Origin: Desulfarculaceae bacterium
GTDB lineage: Bacteria > Desulfobacterota > Desulfarculia > Desulfarculales > Desulfarculaceae
Direction of reading: 5' to 3'
NCBI GenBank assembly: GCA_021737145.1
Contig: JAIPEN010000002.1
Span: forward strand, 248,001-312,000
Length of the DNA stretch: 64,000 nt
Under the pieces are notes generated by a model that saw only the letters and a program-made list of their open reading frames with translations, made no database searches and was not told the origin of the DNA. Each line of letters opens with the position of its first letter. Position 1 is the first letter of the stretch. Positions 29,298 through 38,301 of this stretch are shown here, one piece after another. The translations under genes were made by a program, and so were the position numbers.

Positions 29298-30107
29298 TTA
29301 AGACAGGGGCAATCGCTCGTGCACGGCCGTCTGGGAGGCGGCCTTTTCGGCTTCGAGCTTGGCGGCCTTTTTCTTGGCCAGATAGCGGGCGGCGAAGGGA
29401 CCGCCCAGGAGGTAGGCGGCCATAATGGCAAAGCCCATCACCTGGGGCTGGATGGCCACCAGGATGAACAGCAGCACCGTGGCCACCATCCAGTTGAAGG
29501 ACCTGAGCTTGGACAGGCCCAGCTCCTTGAAGGAGAGGTAGGGCACCGAGCTGACCATGAGGAAGCTGAGGACAAAGACCAGGGCCACCAGCAGCCAGGG
29601 GCTGGGCGGCTGGCCGGGCAGCAGCTCGTGCCACATCAGCACCAGGGTGCTGACCACGCTGGCCGCGGCCGGGATGGGCAGGCCCACGAAGTGGCTGGTG
29701 CCCACTTTTTCGGTCTGCACGTTGAAGCGGGCCAGGCGCAGGGCCCCGCAGGCCACGAACAGGAAGCCGGCGGCAAAGCCCAGGCGGTCCAGCGATTGCA
29801 GGCTCCACATGTAAAGGAGCACCGCCGGCGCCACGCCAAAGGCCACCAGGTCGCACAGGGAATCGTATTCCACCCCGAACTGGCTGGTGGTGCCGGTGGC
29901 CCGGGCCACCTTGCCGTCCAGACCGTCCAGCACCAGGGAGGCCAGGATGGCCAGGGCGGCGATTATGAAGTTGCCCTGGATGGCCTCGGTGGCCGCGAAG
30001 AAACCGGAGAAGAGGCTGGCGGTGGTGAAGAGGTTGGGCAGGACATACGCCCCCCGCCGGCGCGCTTCGCGCCGCTCTTTGCGGGAACGTTTGTTGCGTC
30101 GGCCCAT
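29298..30107 (-). CDS. pssA: CDP-diacylglycerol-serine O-phosphatidyltransferase
   Basis: This 269-aa membrane protein contains the CDP-alcohol phosphotransferase motif in LDGLDGKVARATGTTSQFG then EYDSLCD, with about seven hydrophobic segments and a basic N-terminus. It makes phosphatidylserine, which the adjacent Psd (1-bp gap) decarboxylates to phosphatidylethanolamine. The lysine-rich tail (LAKKKAAKLEAEKAA) is probably cytoplasmic. Confidence 0.95.
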   Translation of the reverse strand: MGRRNKRSRKERREARRRGAYVLPNLFTTASLFSGFFAATEAIQGNFIIAALAILASLVLDGLDGKVARATGTTSQFGVEYDSLCDLVAFGVAPAVLLYMWSLQSLDRLGFAAGFLFVACGALRLARFNVQTEKVGTSHFVGLPIPAAASVVSTLVLMWHELLPGQPPSPWLLVALVFVLSFLMVSSVPYLSFKELGLSKLRSFNWMVATVLLFILVAIQPQVMGFAIMAAYLLGGPFAARYLAKKKAAKLEAEKAASQTAVHERLPLS

Positions 30108-30108
30108 G

Positions 30109-30744
30109 TTAAACCTCGGCGATCACCGTTTGTCCGGCCCTTACGCGCTGGCCGGGAGCCACCTCGACCTGGGCCCCAAGGGGCAGGTACAGGTCCAGGC
30201 GGGAACCGAATCTAATCATACCGTACCTATGGCCGCGCGCCAATGCAACCCCTCCGGCCACCCAGCACTCGATGCGCCGGGCCACCAGGCCGGCCACCTG
30301 GGCCACCACGATGGTGGCGCCCGAGGGGCTGGCCAGGGTCATCTCCACCCGCTCGTTGGCCGTGGACGCCTGGGGCCGGTCGGCGGGCAGATAGCCTCCC
30401 GGATGGTGGACCACCTTCATCACCCGCCCGGCCATGGGGGCCCGGTTCACGTGCACGTCGAAGATGTTCATGAAGATCGAGACCATGAGGCACTTCCCGC
30501 CCGGCAGGCCGGGGTGGGTGGTCTCCTGGACCACCACCACCTTGCCGTCGGCCGGGGAGAGCACCGCGTTTTCAGGGGCGTCGCTGGAGCGGGCGGGATC
30601 GCGGAAAAAGTTGAGGATCAGGGCGCAGACGATCCACAAGGGAGCGGCCAGCCACCAGGGCAGCAAAGCCCCGGCCACCAGGGCCAGGAACAGGGAACCG
30701 AGCGCATAGGGCCAGCCGGGCCGGGCGAGGGGGAATTTGTCCAT
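30109..30744 (-). CDS. psd: Phosphatidylserine decarboxylase proenzyme
   Basis: This 211-aa short-type Psd has two N-terminal hydrophobic segments, then SPADGKVV, FMNIFDVHVNR and the self-cleavage region FGSRLDLYLP, where a Gly-Ser bond yields the pyruvoyl enzyme. It works with PssA encoded next. Confidence 0.93.
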   Translation of the reverse strand: MDKFPLARPGWPYALGSLFLALVAGALLPWWLAAPLWIVCALILNFFRDPARSSDAPENAVLSPADGKVVVVQETTHPGLPGGKCLMVSIFMNIFDVHVNRAPMAGRVMKVVHHPGGYLPADRPQASTANERVEMTLASPSGATIVVAQVAGLVARRIECWVAGGVALARGHRYGMIRFGSRLDLYLPLGAQVEVAPGQRVRAGQTVIAEV

Positions 30745-30760
30745 GTTGTCTTCCCGGCGC

Positions 30761-30991
30761 TCAGGCGTCGGCGCCGCGCAGCTCGGCCAGGATCTGCTCG
30801 ATGCGGTCGCGCCCGGCCAGCTTGAGCTTCTGCATCTGCTTGCGCTCCACCTGCTCCTCGGTGGTCAGGTAGAGCCGCTGGTTCATCTCGTCCAGCTTTT
30901 TTTCCAGCTCCAGGTGCTCGGACCAGAGCTTGGCCAACTCGGGCTGGTCATCCAGGTTGGCCTGGATCATGGCGACGTCGTTTGGTTCCAT
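30761..30991 (-). CDS. DUF465 (YdcH-like) small coiled-coil protein
   Basis: This 76-aa helical protein has the DUF465 pattern HLELEKKLDEMNQ followed by KQMQKLKL. Family members form short coiled-coil dimers of unknown function. It lies 16 bp upstream of psd and 2 bp after the SIMPL gene. Confidence 0.8.
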   Translation of the reverse strand: MEPNDVAMIQANLDDQPELAKLWSEHLELEKKLDEMNQRLYLTTEEQVERKQMQKLKLAGRDRIEQILAELRGADA

Positions 30992-30993
30992 AT

Positions 30994-31704
30994 TTATTTT
31001 CCTTGTTGCGGCGCTTGGCCTCCCAGGGCGAAGACGCAGGTTACTTCGGCGCTGACCTGCACCAGCCCCGGGGTCAGCTCGCTGGCCGCCTCGTTTTTGG
31101 CCATGCGCATGGCGGCCAGGGGCGCGGGGCGGTCGGACGGGCCGGCCTTGATTTTCAAAACCGGACCCAGGGGCCGGCCGGCCGCCTGGGCCAGGGCCTG
31201 GGCCCGGGCCTTGGCGTCCACGAAAGCGGCGGCCAGGGCCTTGCGCTGGGCCGCGGCCGGATCGGCCAGGTCCCAGCGGGGTCCGTCGACGCTGTTGGCC
31301 CCGGCGCCCACCGCCGCGTCCAGCAGGGCCCCCAGGGCCTTGGGGTCGCGGCTGCTAACCTCCAGGCGGTGGCTGGCCTCGTAGCCGATGATTTCGTTCT
31401 TCTTCTGTTCCTTGTTCCAGCGGGTCACCCGGCGCAGCCAGTAGCCGGCGCTCTCCAGGCTGTCGCCCGGCCCCAGCTTGGCCTTGAGGGCGGCCCGCAC
31501 CTTGGCCATGTCCTTGGCGTTGGCCTGGGCCGCCTGGGCGGCGGTGTTCGCCCGGGTCTGCACTCCCACCGTGATCCGCCCTATCTCCGGGGCTAGCTCC
31601 AGGGTGGCCCGGCCCTGCACGGTTATGCTGGGCGGGGCCTTGGCCAGGGCCGGAGCGGCCAGGCAAAGCAGGCATATGAGGCTCAAAGAGATCACGCGGC
31701 GCAT
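30994..31704 (-). CDS. Secreted SIMPL-domain (DUF541) protein
   Basis: The 236-aa protein has a Sec signal peptide (VISLSLICLLCLAAPALA, cut before KAPPS) and a SIMPL/DUF541 domain beginning ITVQGRATLELAPEIGRITVGV, like E. coli YggE. Role unknown; YggE has been linked to oxidative stress. Start ATG 31704 is preceded by GGGGAG; the open frame runs 10 codons longer. An extended -10 promoter lies 30 bp upstream. Confidence 0.85.
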   Translation of the reverse strand: MRRVISLSLICLLCLAAPALAKAPPSITVQGRATLELAPEIGRITVGVQTRANTAAQAAQANAKDMAKVRAALKAKLGPGDSLESAGYWLRRVTRWNKEQKKNEIIGYEASHRLEVSSRDPKALGALLDAAVGAGANSVDGPRWDLADPAAAQRKALAAAFVDAKARAQALAQAAGRPLGPVLKIKAGPSDRPAPLAAMRMAKNEAASELTPGLVQVSAEVTCVFALGGQAPQQGK

Positions 31705-31734
31705 GACATACTCCCCGTGGTCAGAGAGGGACAT

Positions 31735-31743
31735 ATTATAGCA
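31735..31743 (-). promoter_or_regulatory. Extended -10 promoter for the SIMPL gene
   Basis: The minus strand reads TGCTATAAT: a perfect -10 hexamer with the TGn extension. No good -35 is visible. It lies between tsaB and the SIMPL gene and would give that gene separate expression. Confidence 0.5.
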
Positions 31744-31758
31744 CGTGCGCCCGGGAGC

Positions 31759-32460
31759 TTACTGCACCAGGCGATACTCGTCCAGGGGCAGGCCGAAACG
31801 CACCTCCGCGTCCGAGGGGCGGCAATAGCGCGGCCTCAGCTCCAGGGCCGACGCGGCCTGGCCCTTGAGCAGGCGGCGCTCGCCCAAAAGGGCCAACAGA
31901 CCGGGCCGGGGCTGGTCCAATTCGGTTGGCGCCAACTCCAGGCCGGGAGCCACCTGCTCCGGCTCCAGCAGGCGGGCCCCGGGGCCCAGGAGCAGGGCCG
32001 GAGCCTGGATGCGTTGGGCCAGAAGCTCGGGGCTGATGGCCATGTCTGGCTCTTGCCGGACCAGGCCCTCGGCCTCGCGCCTGAAGGCGGCCGCGTAGAG
32101 CAGGCCCCGCCGGGCATCGGCCAGGGCCCAGACGGTTTCGGCGTCCTGGGGCGCGGCCTCGGCCAGCAGGCGCAGGCTGGAAACTCCGGCCACGGGCAAA
32201 TCCAGGCCCAAAGCCATGCCCTGGGCGGTGGCGATGGCCACCCGGAGGCCGGTGAAAAAGCCCGGCCCCAGGGTCACGGCCAGGCCCTCCAGGTCGCGGG
32301 GAGCCGCGCCGGTCCGGTTGAGCACCTCATCCACCGCGGGCAGCAGGCGGCGGGAAAAGCCGGGGCCCGGCTCCAGGCGAGACTCGGCCAGCACCCGGCC
32401 CGCCGAGGCCAAAGCCGCGCCGCCGCCGGACAGGGAGGTGTCCAGGGCCAGAACCAGCAT
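31759..32460 (-). CDS. tsaB: tRNA threonylcarbamoyladenosine protein TsaB
   Basis: This 233-aa ASKHA-fold protein opens VLALDTSLSGGGAALA and has the TsaB core GLAVTLGPGFFTGLRVAIATAQGMA. It scaffolds TsaD for t6A37 formation on ANN-decoding tRNAs. The longer open frame through rseP is spurious; ATG 32460 sits 8 bp after the rseP stop. Confidence 0.93.
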   Translation of the reverse strand: MLVLALDTSLSGGGAALASAGRVLAESRLEPGPGFSRRLLPAVDEVLNRTGAAPRDLEGLAVTLGPGFFTGLRVAIATAQGMALGLDLPVAGVSSLRLLAEAAPQDAETVWALADARRGLLYAAAFRREAEGLVRQEPDMAISPELLAQRIQAPALLLGPGARLLEPEQVAPGLELAPTELDQPRPGLLALLGERRLLKGQAASALELRPRYCRPSDAEVRFGLPLDEYRLVQ

Positions 32461-32468
32461 GGCCGGGC

Positions 32469-33539
32469 CTACTGGGAGCCCCCGCCCACGATGCGGGCGA
32501 TGTCGTTGTAGAAGATGAACACCATCAGCAGAATCAGCACCACCATGCCCACCTGCTGGGCCTTTTCGCGCATGACCACGGAAACCGGCCGGCGGGTGAC
32601 CGCCTCGATGAGGAAAAAGAAGATGTGGCCGCCGTCCAGGGCCGGGATGGGCAGCAGGTTCAAGATGGCCAGGTTCACCGAGATCAGGGCGGCCAGGCTT
32701 ATCAGGGGAGCCAGGCCCTGGCTGGCCGCCTCGCCGGCCACCTGGGCGATCATGATGGGACCACCCAGGTTGTCCACCGAGACCTTGGCCTGGATGATCT
32801 TGACCACGCTCATAACGATGAGCTCGCCGGCCCAATAGGTCTTCTTGAGGGCCATGATCGCGGCCTGGCCCAGGCCCACGTCTTGGATCACCATCTCCTG
32901 GCTGGCCACGATGCCCACCCGGAAGACCCGGTGCTTCTCTCCGAAGATGTCGGTGGTCTCCTCCTCGCGGGGATGGATGGTGACCGTGCGCTGGTCGCGG
33001 CCCCGGGCCAGGGACACCGACAGGGGCTTGCCGCCCGAGCCCTGGATCAGCCGGACCATGTCGGTCCACTGGGACACCGGCTGGCCGTTGATGGCCGTGA
33101 TGGTGTCGCCCTTTTGCAGGCCCGCCTCCAAAGCCGGGGAGCCGGCCAGCACGTCGCCCACCTGGGTGGTCAGGGTGGGCAGACCCCAGACGAGCATCAG
33201 CATGAAATAGGCGATGAGCGCGAAGGCGATGTTGGACAGGGGCCCGGCCGAAACGATGGCCAGACGCCAGCCCACCGGCTTGTGGGAGAAGCTCTTGGCC
33301 TCGTCCTCGGGGCTCACCTCGTCGCTGGGGCTCTCGCCCACCATGCGCACGAAGCCGCCCAGGGGGATGGCCGAGATGCGGTAGTCGGTCTCGCCCTTCT
33401 TGAAGCCGATCAGGCGGGGCCCGAAACCCAGGGAGAAGGTGCTCACCCCCACCCCGGCCTTTTTGGCCACCAAGAAGTGCCCCAGCTCGTGCACGAAGAT
33501 CAGCACGCCCAGCATTATGGCCGCCCAGACGATGGTCAA
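32469..33539 (-). CDS. rseP: Site-2 intramembrane zinc protease RseP
   Basis: This 356-aa membrane protease has HELGH in the first membrane helix, a single PDZ domain (about 110-190) and the second active-site segment NLLPIPALDGGH. It cleaves membrane-bound anti-sigma factors or signal peptides. Start TTG 33539 overlaps the dxr stop (TTGA), with GGAGAA just upstream. The dxr-rseP order is widely conserved. Confidence 0.95.
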   Translation of the reverse strand: MTIVWAAIMLGVLIFVHELGHFLVAKKAGVGVSTFSLGFGPRLIGFKKGETDYRISAIPLGGFVRMVGESPSDEVSPEDEAKSFSHKPVGWRLAIVSAGPLSNIAFALIAYFMLMLVWGLPTLTTQVGDVLAGSPALEAGLQKGDTITAINGQPVSQWTDMVRLIQGSGGKPLSVSLARGRDQRTVTIHPREEETTDIFGEKHRVFRVGIVASQEMVIQDVGLGQAAIMALKKTYWAGELIVMSVVKIIQAKVSVDNLGGPIMIAQVAGEAASQGLAPLISLAALISVNLAILNLLPIPALDGGHIFFFLIEAVTRRPVSVVMREKAQQVGMVVLILLMVFIFYNDIARIVGGGSQ

Positions 33540-34705
33540 GCCGCTTCTCCTTGTTTTTCGGCCCAGGCGCGAGCCAGGGCCCGGGCCTCGCGGTCGGTTT
33601 CCAAAACCGCGGCCACGCTGTTCAGGGGGCGGGTCTGGTGGGCTTCCAGCACGCCTTGCACGCAGGCGGCGATGCGGGTGAAGCCCAGCTTGCCATGCAG
33701 GAACAGTCCCACCGCCACCTCGTTGGCCGCGTTGAGCACGGCCGGGGCGCTGCCGCCGGCGCGTCCGGCGGCCAGGGCCAGGCCCAGGGCCGGGAAACGC
33801 TCCAGGTCCGGGGCGGTGAAGGTGAGCGAGGCCACCTGGGCCAGGTCCAGTTGGGGCAGGTCCAGGGCCAGGCGCTGGGGATAGGACAGGGCGAAGGCGA
33901 TGGGGGTCTTCATGTCCGGCTGGCCCAGTTGGGCGATGAAGGAGCCGTCCACGTATTCCACCAGGGAGTGCACCACGGACTGGGGATGCACCACCACCGT
34001 GATCTCGTCGTAGCCGCGGCCGAAGAGCCAGTGGGCCTCGATGACCTCCAGGCCCTTGTTCATCAGGGTGGCCGAGTCGATGGTGATCTTGGGACCCATG
34101 GACCAGTTGGGATGGTCCAGGGCCATCTCCGGGGTCACTTGGGCCAGCTGGGCCGGGGCATGATCCCGGAAGGGCCCCCCGCTGGCGGTGAGCCAGATGC
34201 GCTTGACCGCCTCGGGCGGGTTGCCCATGAGGGATTGGAAGATGGCCGAGTGCTCGCTGTCCACCGGGATGATGGCCGCGCCGCTTTCCTTGGCCGCGGC
34301 CATGACCAGCTCGCCCGCGGCCACCAGGGTCTCCTTGTTGGCCAGGGCCACGTCGATGCCCGCCTTGAGGGCCGCGTAGGTGGGCAGCAGGCCGGCCGCG
34401 CCCACCATGGCGCTGACCACCATATCCGCCCCGCAGCCGGCGGCGGCCTCCAGATAGCCCTGGGGGCCGTGCACCACCTTGGCCTTGAGCCCGGCGGGCA
34501 GCAGGGACTTGAGCTTGTCGGCCGCCTCGGCGTCCAGCACGGCCAGAAGCTCGGGCTGCACCAGGGCCGCCTGGGCGGCCAGGGCCTCCACCGAACGGGC
34601 CGCGGCCAGGCTCTTGACCTTGAAGCGCTCGCGGTGGGCCGCGATCACCTCCAGGGTGCTCAGGCCGATGGAGCCGGTGGAGCCCAGTATGGCCAGATTC
34701 TTCAC
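33536..34705 (-). CDS. dxr: 1-deoxy-D-xylulose-5-phosphate reductoisomerase
   Basis: The 389-aa enzyme opens NLAILGSTGSIGLSTLEVI (NADPH loop), has LANKETLVAAG and the PVDSEHSAIFQ active-site region. It commits flux to the MEP isoprenoid pathway that supplies UppS. The GTG start at 34705 overlaps the cdsA stop (GTGA); a GTG two codons upstream is also possible. Confidence 0.96.
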   Translation of the reverse strand: MKNLAILGSTGSIGLSTLEVIAAHRERFKVKSLAAARSVEALAAQAALVQPELLAVLDAEAADKLKSLLPAGLKAKVVHGPQGYLEAAAGCGADMVVSAMVGAAGLLPTYAALKAGIDVALANKETLVAAGELVMAAAKESGAAIIPVDSEHSAIFQSLMGNPPEAVKRIWLTASGGPFRDHAPAQLAQVTPEMALDHPNWSMGPKITIDSATLMNKGLEVIEAHWLFGRGYDEITVVVHPQSVVHSLVEYVDGSFIAQLGQPDMKTPIAFALSYPQRLALDLPQLDLAQVASLTFTAPDLERFPALGLALAAGRAGGSAPAVLNAANEVAVGLFLHGKLGFTRIAACVQGVLEAHQTRPLNSVAAVLETDREARALARAWAEKQGEAA

Positions 34706-35532
34706 GCCCACAGGAGCATCCTCAGCAGCAAGAAGACCGCCACCCCGGCCAGGATGCCGTCCACCCGGTCCAGGATGCCGCCGTGGCCGGGCAGGATGAC
34801 GCCCGAGTCCTTGACCCCGGCGGTGCGCTTTAGGGCCGATTCCACCAGGTCGCCGCCCACGCTGACCAGGGCCAGCACCAGACCCGCCAGGGCTCCGGCG
34901 CCGGCGCTGGTGGCGGGCAGCCACAGGGCCGCGAACACGGCGGCCAAAACGGCGGCCAAAGCCGCGCCTCCGGCCACGCCCTCGATGGTTTTGCCCGGGC
35001 TGATGGAAGGGGCCAGCTTGTGCTTGCCCCAGAGATGCCCCGCGAAGTAGGCCCCCACGTCGGCGGCCACCACGCAGGTGAGGGCGAAGAGCAACAGCAC
35101 CCGGCCGCCGGGCAGGCCCAGCAGCACGGTGAGGGCCGCGAAGAGTCCCCCGCAGTAGGCCAGGCCCCAGCCCCGCTTGAGGGCTTCGGTCCAGGCGTCG
35201 TCCAGCTCCGGGCCGCTCAGGGCGCAGACCAGCACCAGGGCCAGCAGGCCCAGCACCAGGGCGGCCAGGGCGGCGGCGCCTCCGGCCAATCCGGCCAGGG
35301 AGACCAGACCGGCCAAGGCCACCCCGGCCAGGGCGGGCAGGCGCCAGGGACCGGGCAGCACCATGCGGGTGTACTCGTACATGGCCAGCCCGGCCAGGCC
35401 TGCGATGATCAGGCCCAGCACCCACAGGGGCAGCAGCAGGATAAGGGCCAGGGCCGCGGCGGCCAGGGGCAGGCCGGTGGCCGCCCGGACGGCCAGGCTG
35501 CTCATGGGCCGGCGGCGGGTGGGCTGGTCCAT
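34702..35532 (-). CDS. cdsA: Phosphatidate cytidylyltransferase
   Basis: This 276-aa membrane protein has about eight hydrophobic segments and the CdsA signature near the C-terminus: SALKRTAGVKDSG then PGHGGILDRVDG. It makes CDP-diacylglycerol for PssA. The start overlaps the uppS stop by one base (TGATG). Confidence 0.95.
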   Translation of the reverse strand: MDQPTRRRPMSSLAVRAATGLPLAAAALALILLLPLWVLGLIIAGLAGLAMYEYTRMVLPGPWRLPALAGVALAGLVSLAGLAGGAAALAALVLGLLALVLVCALSGPELDDAWTEALKRGWGLAYCGGLFAALTVLLGLPGGRVLLLFALTCVVAADVGAYFAGHLWGKHKLAPSISPGKTIEGVAGGAALAAVLAAVFAALWLPATSAGAGALAGLVLALVSVGGDLVESALKRTAGVKDSGVILPGHGGILDRVDGILAGVAVFLLLRMLLWA

Positions 35533-36302
35533 CAGCCGCTCACGCCCAGTTGGTCGCCGGTTTGGCCGAAGCGGCGCTCGCGGTCGGCATAGGCCTGGAA
35601 GGCCCGGGCCAGCTCGGCTTCGCGGAAATCGGGGAAAAAAGTGTCGGTGAAGTAGAACTCGGCGTAGGCGATCTGCCAGAGCAGGAAGTTGCTCACCCGC
35701 AGCTCGCCGCTGGTGCGGATCATCAGGTCCACCTCGGGCAGGCCCGCGGTGTAGAGCCGGGCGGCCAGGGCGTCCTCGCCGATGCTCTCCGGGTCCAGCT
35801 TGCCGGCCGCGGCATCGGCGGCCAGGCGGCGGGCGGCCTGGGTCAGCTCCTGGCGGCCGCCGTAGCTGAGGGCCAGGGTGAGCACCATGTCCTTGCCCTG
35901 GCTGGTGTCCGCCATGGTCTGGTCCAAAAGCTTCCTGGTGGACTTGGGCAGGCGCTCGATGCTGCCGATGGCGTTCAAGCGTATGCCCTGGTCCAGCATC
36001 TCCTGGCGCTCTTTCTTGAGAAAGCGGCCCAGCAGGCGCATAAGGGCTTCCACCTCGGCCTTGGGCCGGGCCCAGTTCTCCTCGCTGAAGGCGTAGAGGG
36101 TCAGGGCGTCGATGCCCAGCTTGCGGCAGGAGCGCACGATAACCCGCACGCTCTCGGCCCCTTCCTCGTGACCGCGCACCCGGCGCCAGCCCTTGGACTT
36201 GGCCCAGCGGCCGTTGCCGTCCATGATCACCGCCACGTGGCGGGGCAGGGCGGAGCGGTCCAGGCTCGCCAGGGGGTCGGTTTTTTTTGATTTGGAAGCC
36301 AT
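35532..36302 (-). CDS. uppS: Undecaprenyl diphosphate synthase
   Basis: This 256-aa cis-prenyltransferase has VAVIMDGNGRWAK, LYAFSEENWARP and the RTSGELRVSNFLLWQ motif with the essential C-terminal residues. It makes the C55 carrier for wall and O-antigen synthesis. The N-terminus is lysine-rich (ASKSKKTD). Confidence 0.96.
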   Translation of the reverse strand: MASKSKKTDPLASLDRSALPRHVAVIMDGNGRWAKSKGWRRVRGHEEGAESVRVIVRSCRKLGIDALTLYAFSEENWARPKAEVEALMRLLGRFLKKERQEMLDQGIRLNAIGSIERLPKSTRKLLDQTMADTSQGKDMVLTLALSYGGRQELTQAARRLAADAAAGKLDPESIGEDALAARLYTAGLPEVDLMIRTSGELRVSNFLLWQIAYAEFYFTDTFFPDFREAELARAFQAYADRERRFGQTGDQLGVSG

Positions 36303-36323
36303 GACGCAGCCAGGCCCGGCGGC

Positions 36324-36881
36324 CTAAAACTCCAGGATCTCCTTTTCCTTCTCTTCCAGGAGCGTGTCCACCTTGGCTACGTAGTCGTCGGTGATCTTCT
36401 GCACCTCGTCCTGGCCCCGGAAGGCGTCGTCCTCGCTGATCTCGCCCTCTTTCTTGAACTCCTTGAGCAGGTCGTTGGCCTCGCGGCGGGCGTTGCGGAC
36501 GGCCACCTTGGTCTCCTCGCCCATCTTCTTGACCACCTTGACCAGCTCCTTGCGGCGCTCCTCGGTCAGGGGGGGCACCGCGATGCGCACCACCTTGCCG
36601 TCGTTGTTGGGGGTCAGGCCCAGGTCGCTCTTGAGCAGGGCCTTTTCGATGGCCTCGCAGGAGCTGGGGTCCCAGGGCTGGATGAGGATAAGGCGGGGCT
36701 CGGGCACCGACAGGCTGGCCATCTGGTTCAGGGGGGTGGGCGCGCCGTAGTAGTCGGCCCGCACCCCGTCCAATATCGAGACCGAGGCCCTGCCCGTGCG
36801 CACCCGCTTGAAGTCACGGTTCAAGGCCTCGATGGCCTTGTCCATCAGATCCTTGGCTTCTTTTTTGGCGTCTTCGATCAT
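36324..36881 (-). CDS. frr: Ribosome recycling factor
   Basis: The 185-aa protein has the RRF pattern RTGRASVSILDGVRADYYG, PLNQMASLSVPEPR and the C-terminal long helices. With EF-G it splits post-termination ribosomes. It is 2 bp after pyrH. Confidence 0.97.
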   Translation of the reverse strand: MIEDAKKEAKDLMDKAIEALNRDFKRVRTGRASVSILDGVRADYYGAPTPLNQMASLSVPEPRLILIQPWDPSSCEAIEKALLKSDLGLTPNNDGKVVRIAVPPLTEERRKELVKVVKKMGEETKVAVRNARREANDLLKEFKKEGEISEDDAFRGQDEVQKITDDYVAKVDTLLEEKEKEILEF

Positions 36882-36883
36882 GG

Positions 36884-37603
36884 CTAGACCTCCACCCGGG
36901 AGCCCACCGCTTCGCCCAGCAGCACCCGCTTGATGTTGTCGGGCTCCAGAAGATTGAAAATTATCACCGGCAGCTTGTTGTCCCCGGCCAGGCTGATGGC
37001 CGTGGAGTCCATGACCTTGAGGTGCTCGGCCAGCACCTGGTCATAGGTGACGGCGTCGTACTTGACCGCGTCGGGGTGGGTGACCGGGTCGGCGCTGTAG
37101 ATGCCGTCGACCTTGGTGGCCTTCATGAGCACCTCGGCCCCGATCTCCTGGGCGCGCAGGGCCGCGGCGGTGTCGGTGCTGAAGTAGGGGTTGCCGGTGC
37201 CCGCCCCGAAGATGACCACCCGCCCCTTTTCCAGATGGCGGATGGCCCGTCGGCGGATGTAGGCCTCGGCCACCTGGGGCATGGTGATGGCGGTCATCAC
37301 CCGGGTGGGCACTCCCTTGCGCTCCAGGGCGTCCTGCAGGGCGATGGAGTTGATCACCGTGGCCAACATGCCCATGTAGTCGGCCTGCACCCGGTCCATC
37401 TTGGCCGCGCTGTCGCTGATGCCCCGGAAAATGTTGCCCCCGCCCAGCACCACGCCCAGTTGCACGCCCAGCTCGTGGGCCCCGAGAACCTCGCCGGCCA
37501 CGTAGTCCAGAACCTCGGGCGAGATGCCAAAGGACTCTTGGCCCATGAGGGCCTCGCCGGAAACTTTTAACAGGACCCTACCGTAGGCGGGGCTGGGGCT
37601 CAC
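36884..37603 (-). CDS. pyrH: UMP kinase
   Basis: This 239-aa amino-acid-kinase-fold enzyme has [22 protein letters not shown] and the [13 protein letters not shown] motif of bacterial hexameric UMP kinase. The start is GTG 37603 with GGAGG 5 nt upstream. Order tsf-pyrH-frr is canonical. Confidence 0.97.
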   Translation of the reverse strand: MSPSPAYGRVLLKVSGEALMGQESFGISPEVLDYVAGEVLGAHELGVQLGVVLGGGNIFRGISDSAAKMDRVQADYMGMLATVINSIALQDALERKGVPTRVMTAITMPQVAEAYIRRRAIRHLEKGRVVIFGAGTGNPYFSTDTAAALRAQEIGAEVLMKATKVDGIYSADPVTHPDAVKYDAVTYDQVLAEHLKVMDSTAISLAGDNKLPVIIFNLLEPDNIKRVLLGEAVGSRVEV

Positions 37604-37621
37604 GTCTTCCTCCAGGGTTGT

Positions 37622-38221
37622 CTAGCTCTCCTCGCCCAGCACGAAGCGGGCGAAGCGCCGGATCTGGACATTCTCGCCGGTCTTGGCCCGGAGCTCGTTG
37701 ACCAGGTCCTCGATGGTCAGGTCGGTGTCCTTGACGAAAGCCTGGCTCATCAGACAGCTCTCGGACACGAACTTCTTCATCTTGCCCTCGATGATCTTGT
37801 CCAGGATCTTCTCGGGCTTGCCCTGCTCCAGGGCCTGGGCCTTGTAAACCTCGCGCTCGCGCTCCACCACGTCGGCGGGCAGCTCCTCTTCGGTGACGCA
37901 GAGGGGGTTGGTCGCGGCGATGTGCATGGCCAGGTCCTTGGCAAAGGCGCCGAACTCCTCGGTCTTGCCGGTGAAGTCGGTCTCGCAGTTTACCTCGACC
38001 ATGACCCCCAGCTTGCCACCGGCGTGGATGTAGCTGGCGATCTGACCCTCGCTGGCGGTGCGGCCGGCGCGCTTGGCGGCCACGGACAGGCCCTTTTGGC
38101 GCAGCCAGTCCACGGCCTTTTCCATGTCCCCGTCACACTCGCCCAGGGCTTTCTTGCAGTCCATCATGCCCGCGTTGGTTTTGTCACGCAACTCTTTGAC
38201 CATGGCGGCGGTGATGTTCAC
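37622..38221 (-). CDS. tsf: Elongation factor Ts (short form)
   Basis: This 199-aa protein has the N-terminal UBA-like ELRDKTNAGMMDCKKAL, the core CETDFTGKTEEF and a single core subdomain, the shorter type found outside gammaproteobacteria. It recharges EF-Tu with GTP. The GTG start has GGAG 9 nt upstream. Confidence 0.96.
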   Translation of the reverse strand: MNITAAMVKELRDKTNAGMMDCKKALGECDGDMEKAVDWLRQKGLSVAAKRAGRTASEGQIASYIHAGGKLGVMVEVNCETDFTGKTEEFGAFAKDLAMHIAATNPLCVTEEELPADVVEREREVYKAQALEQGKPEKILDKIIEGKMKKFVSESCLMSQAFVKDTDLTIEDLVNELRAKTGENVQIRRFARFVLGEES

Positions 38222-38301
38222 GGCGATCTACTCCTTATAAAACTATGGCTAACGGGCCCGCCCCTCAGGCGGACCCGCTTGGCTTTCTGGCAAACAGGGA
38301 A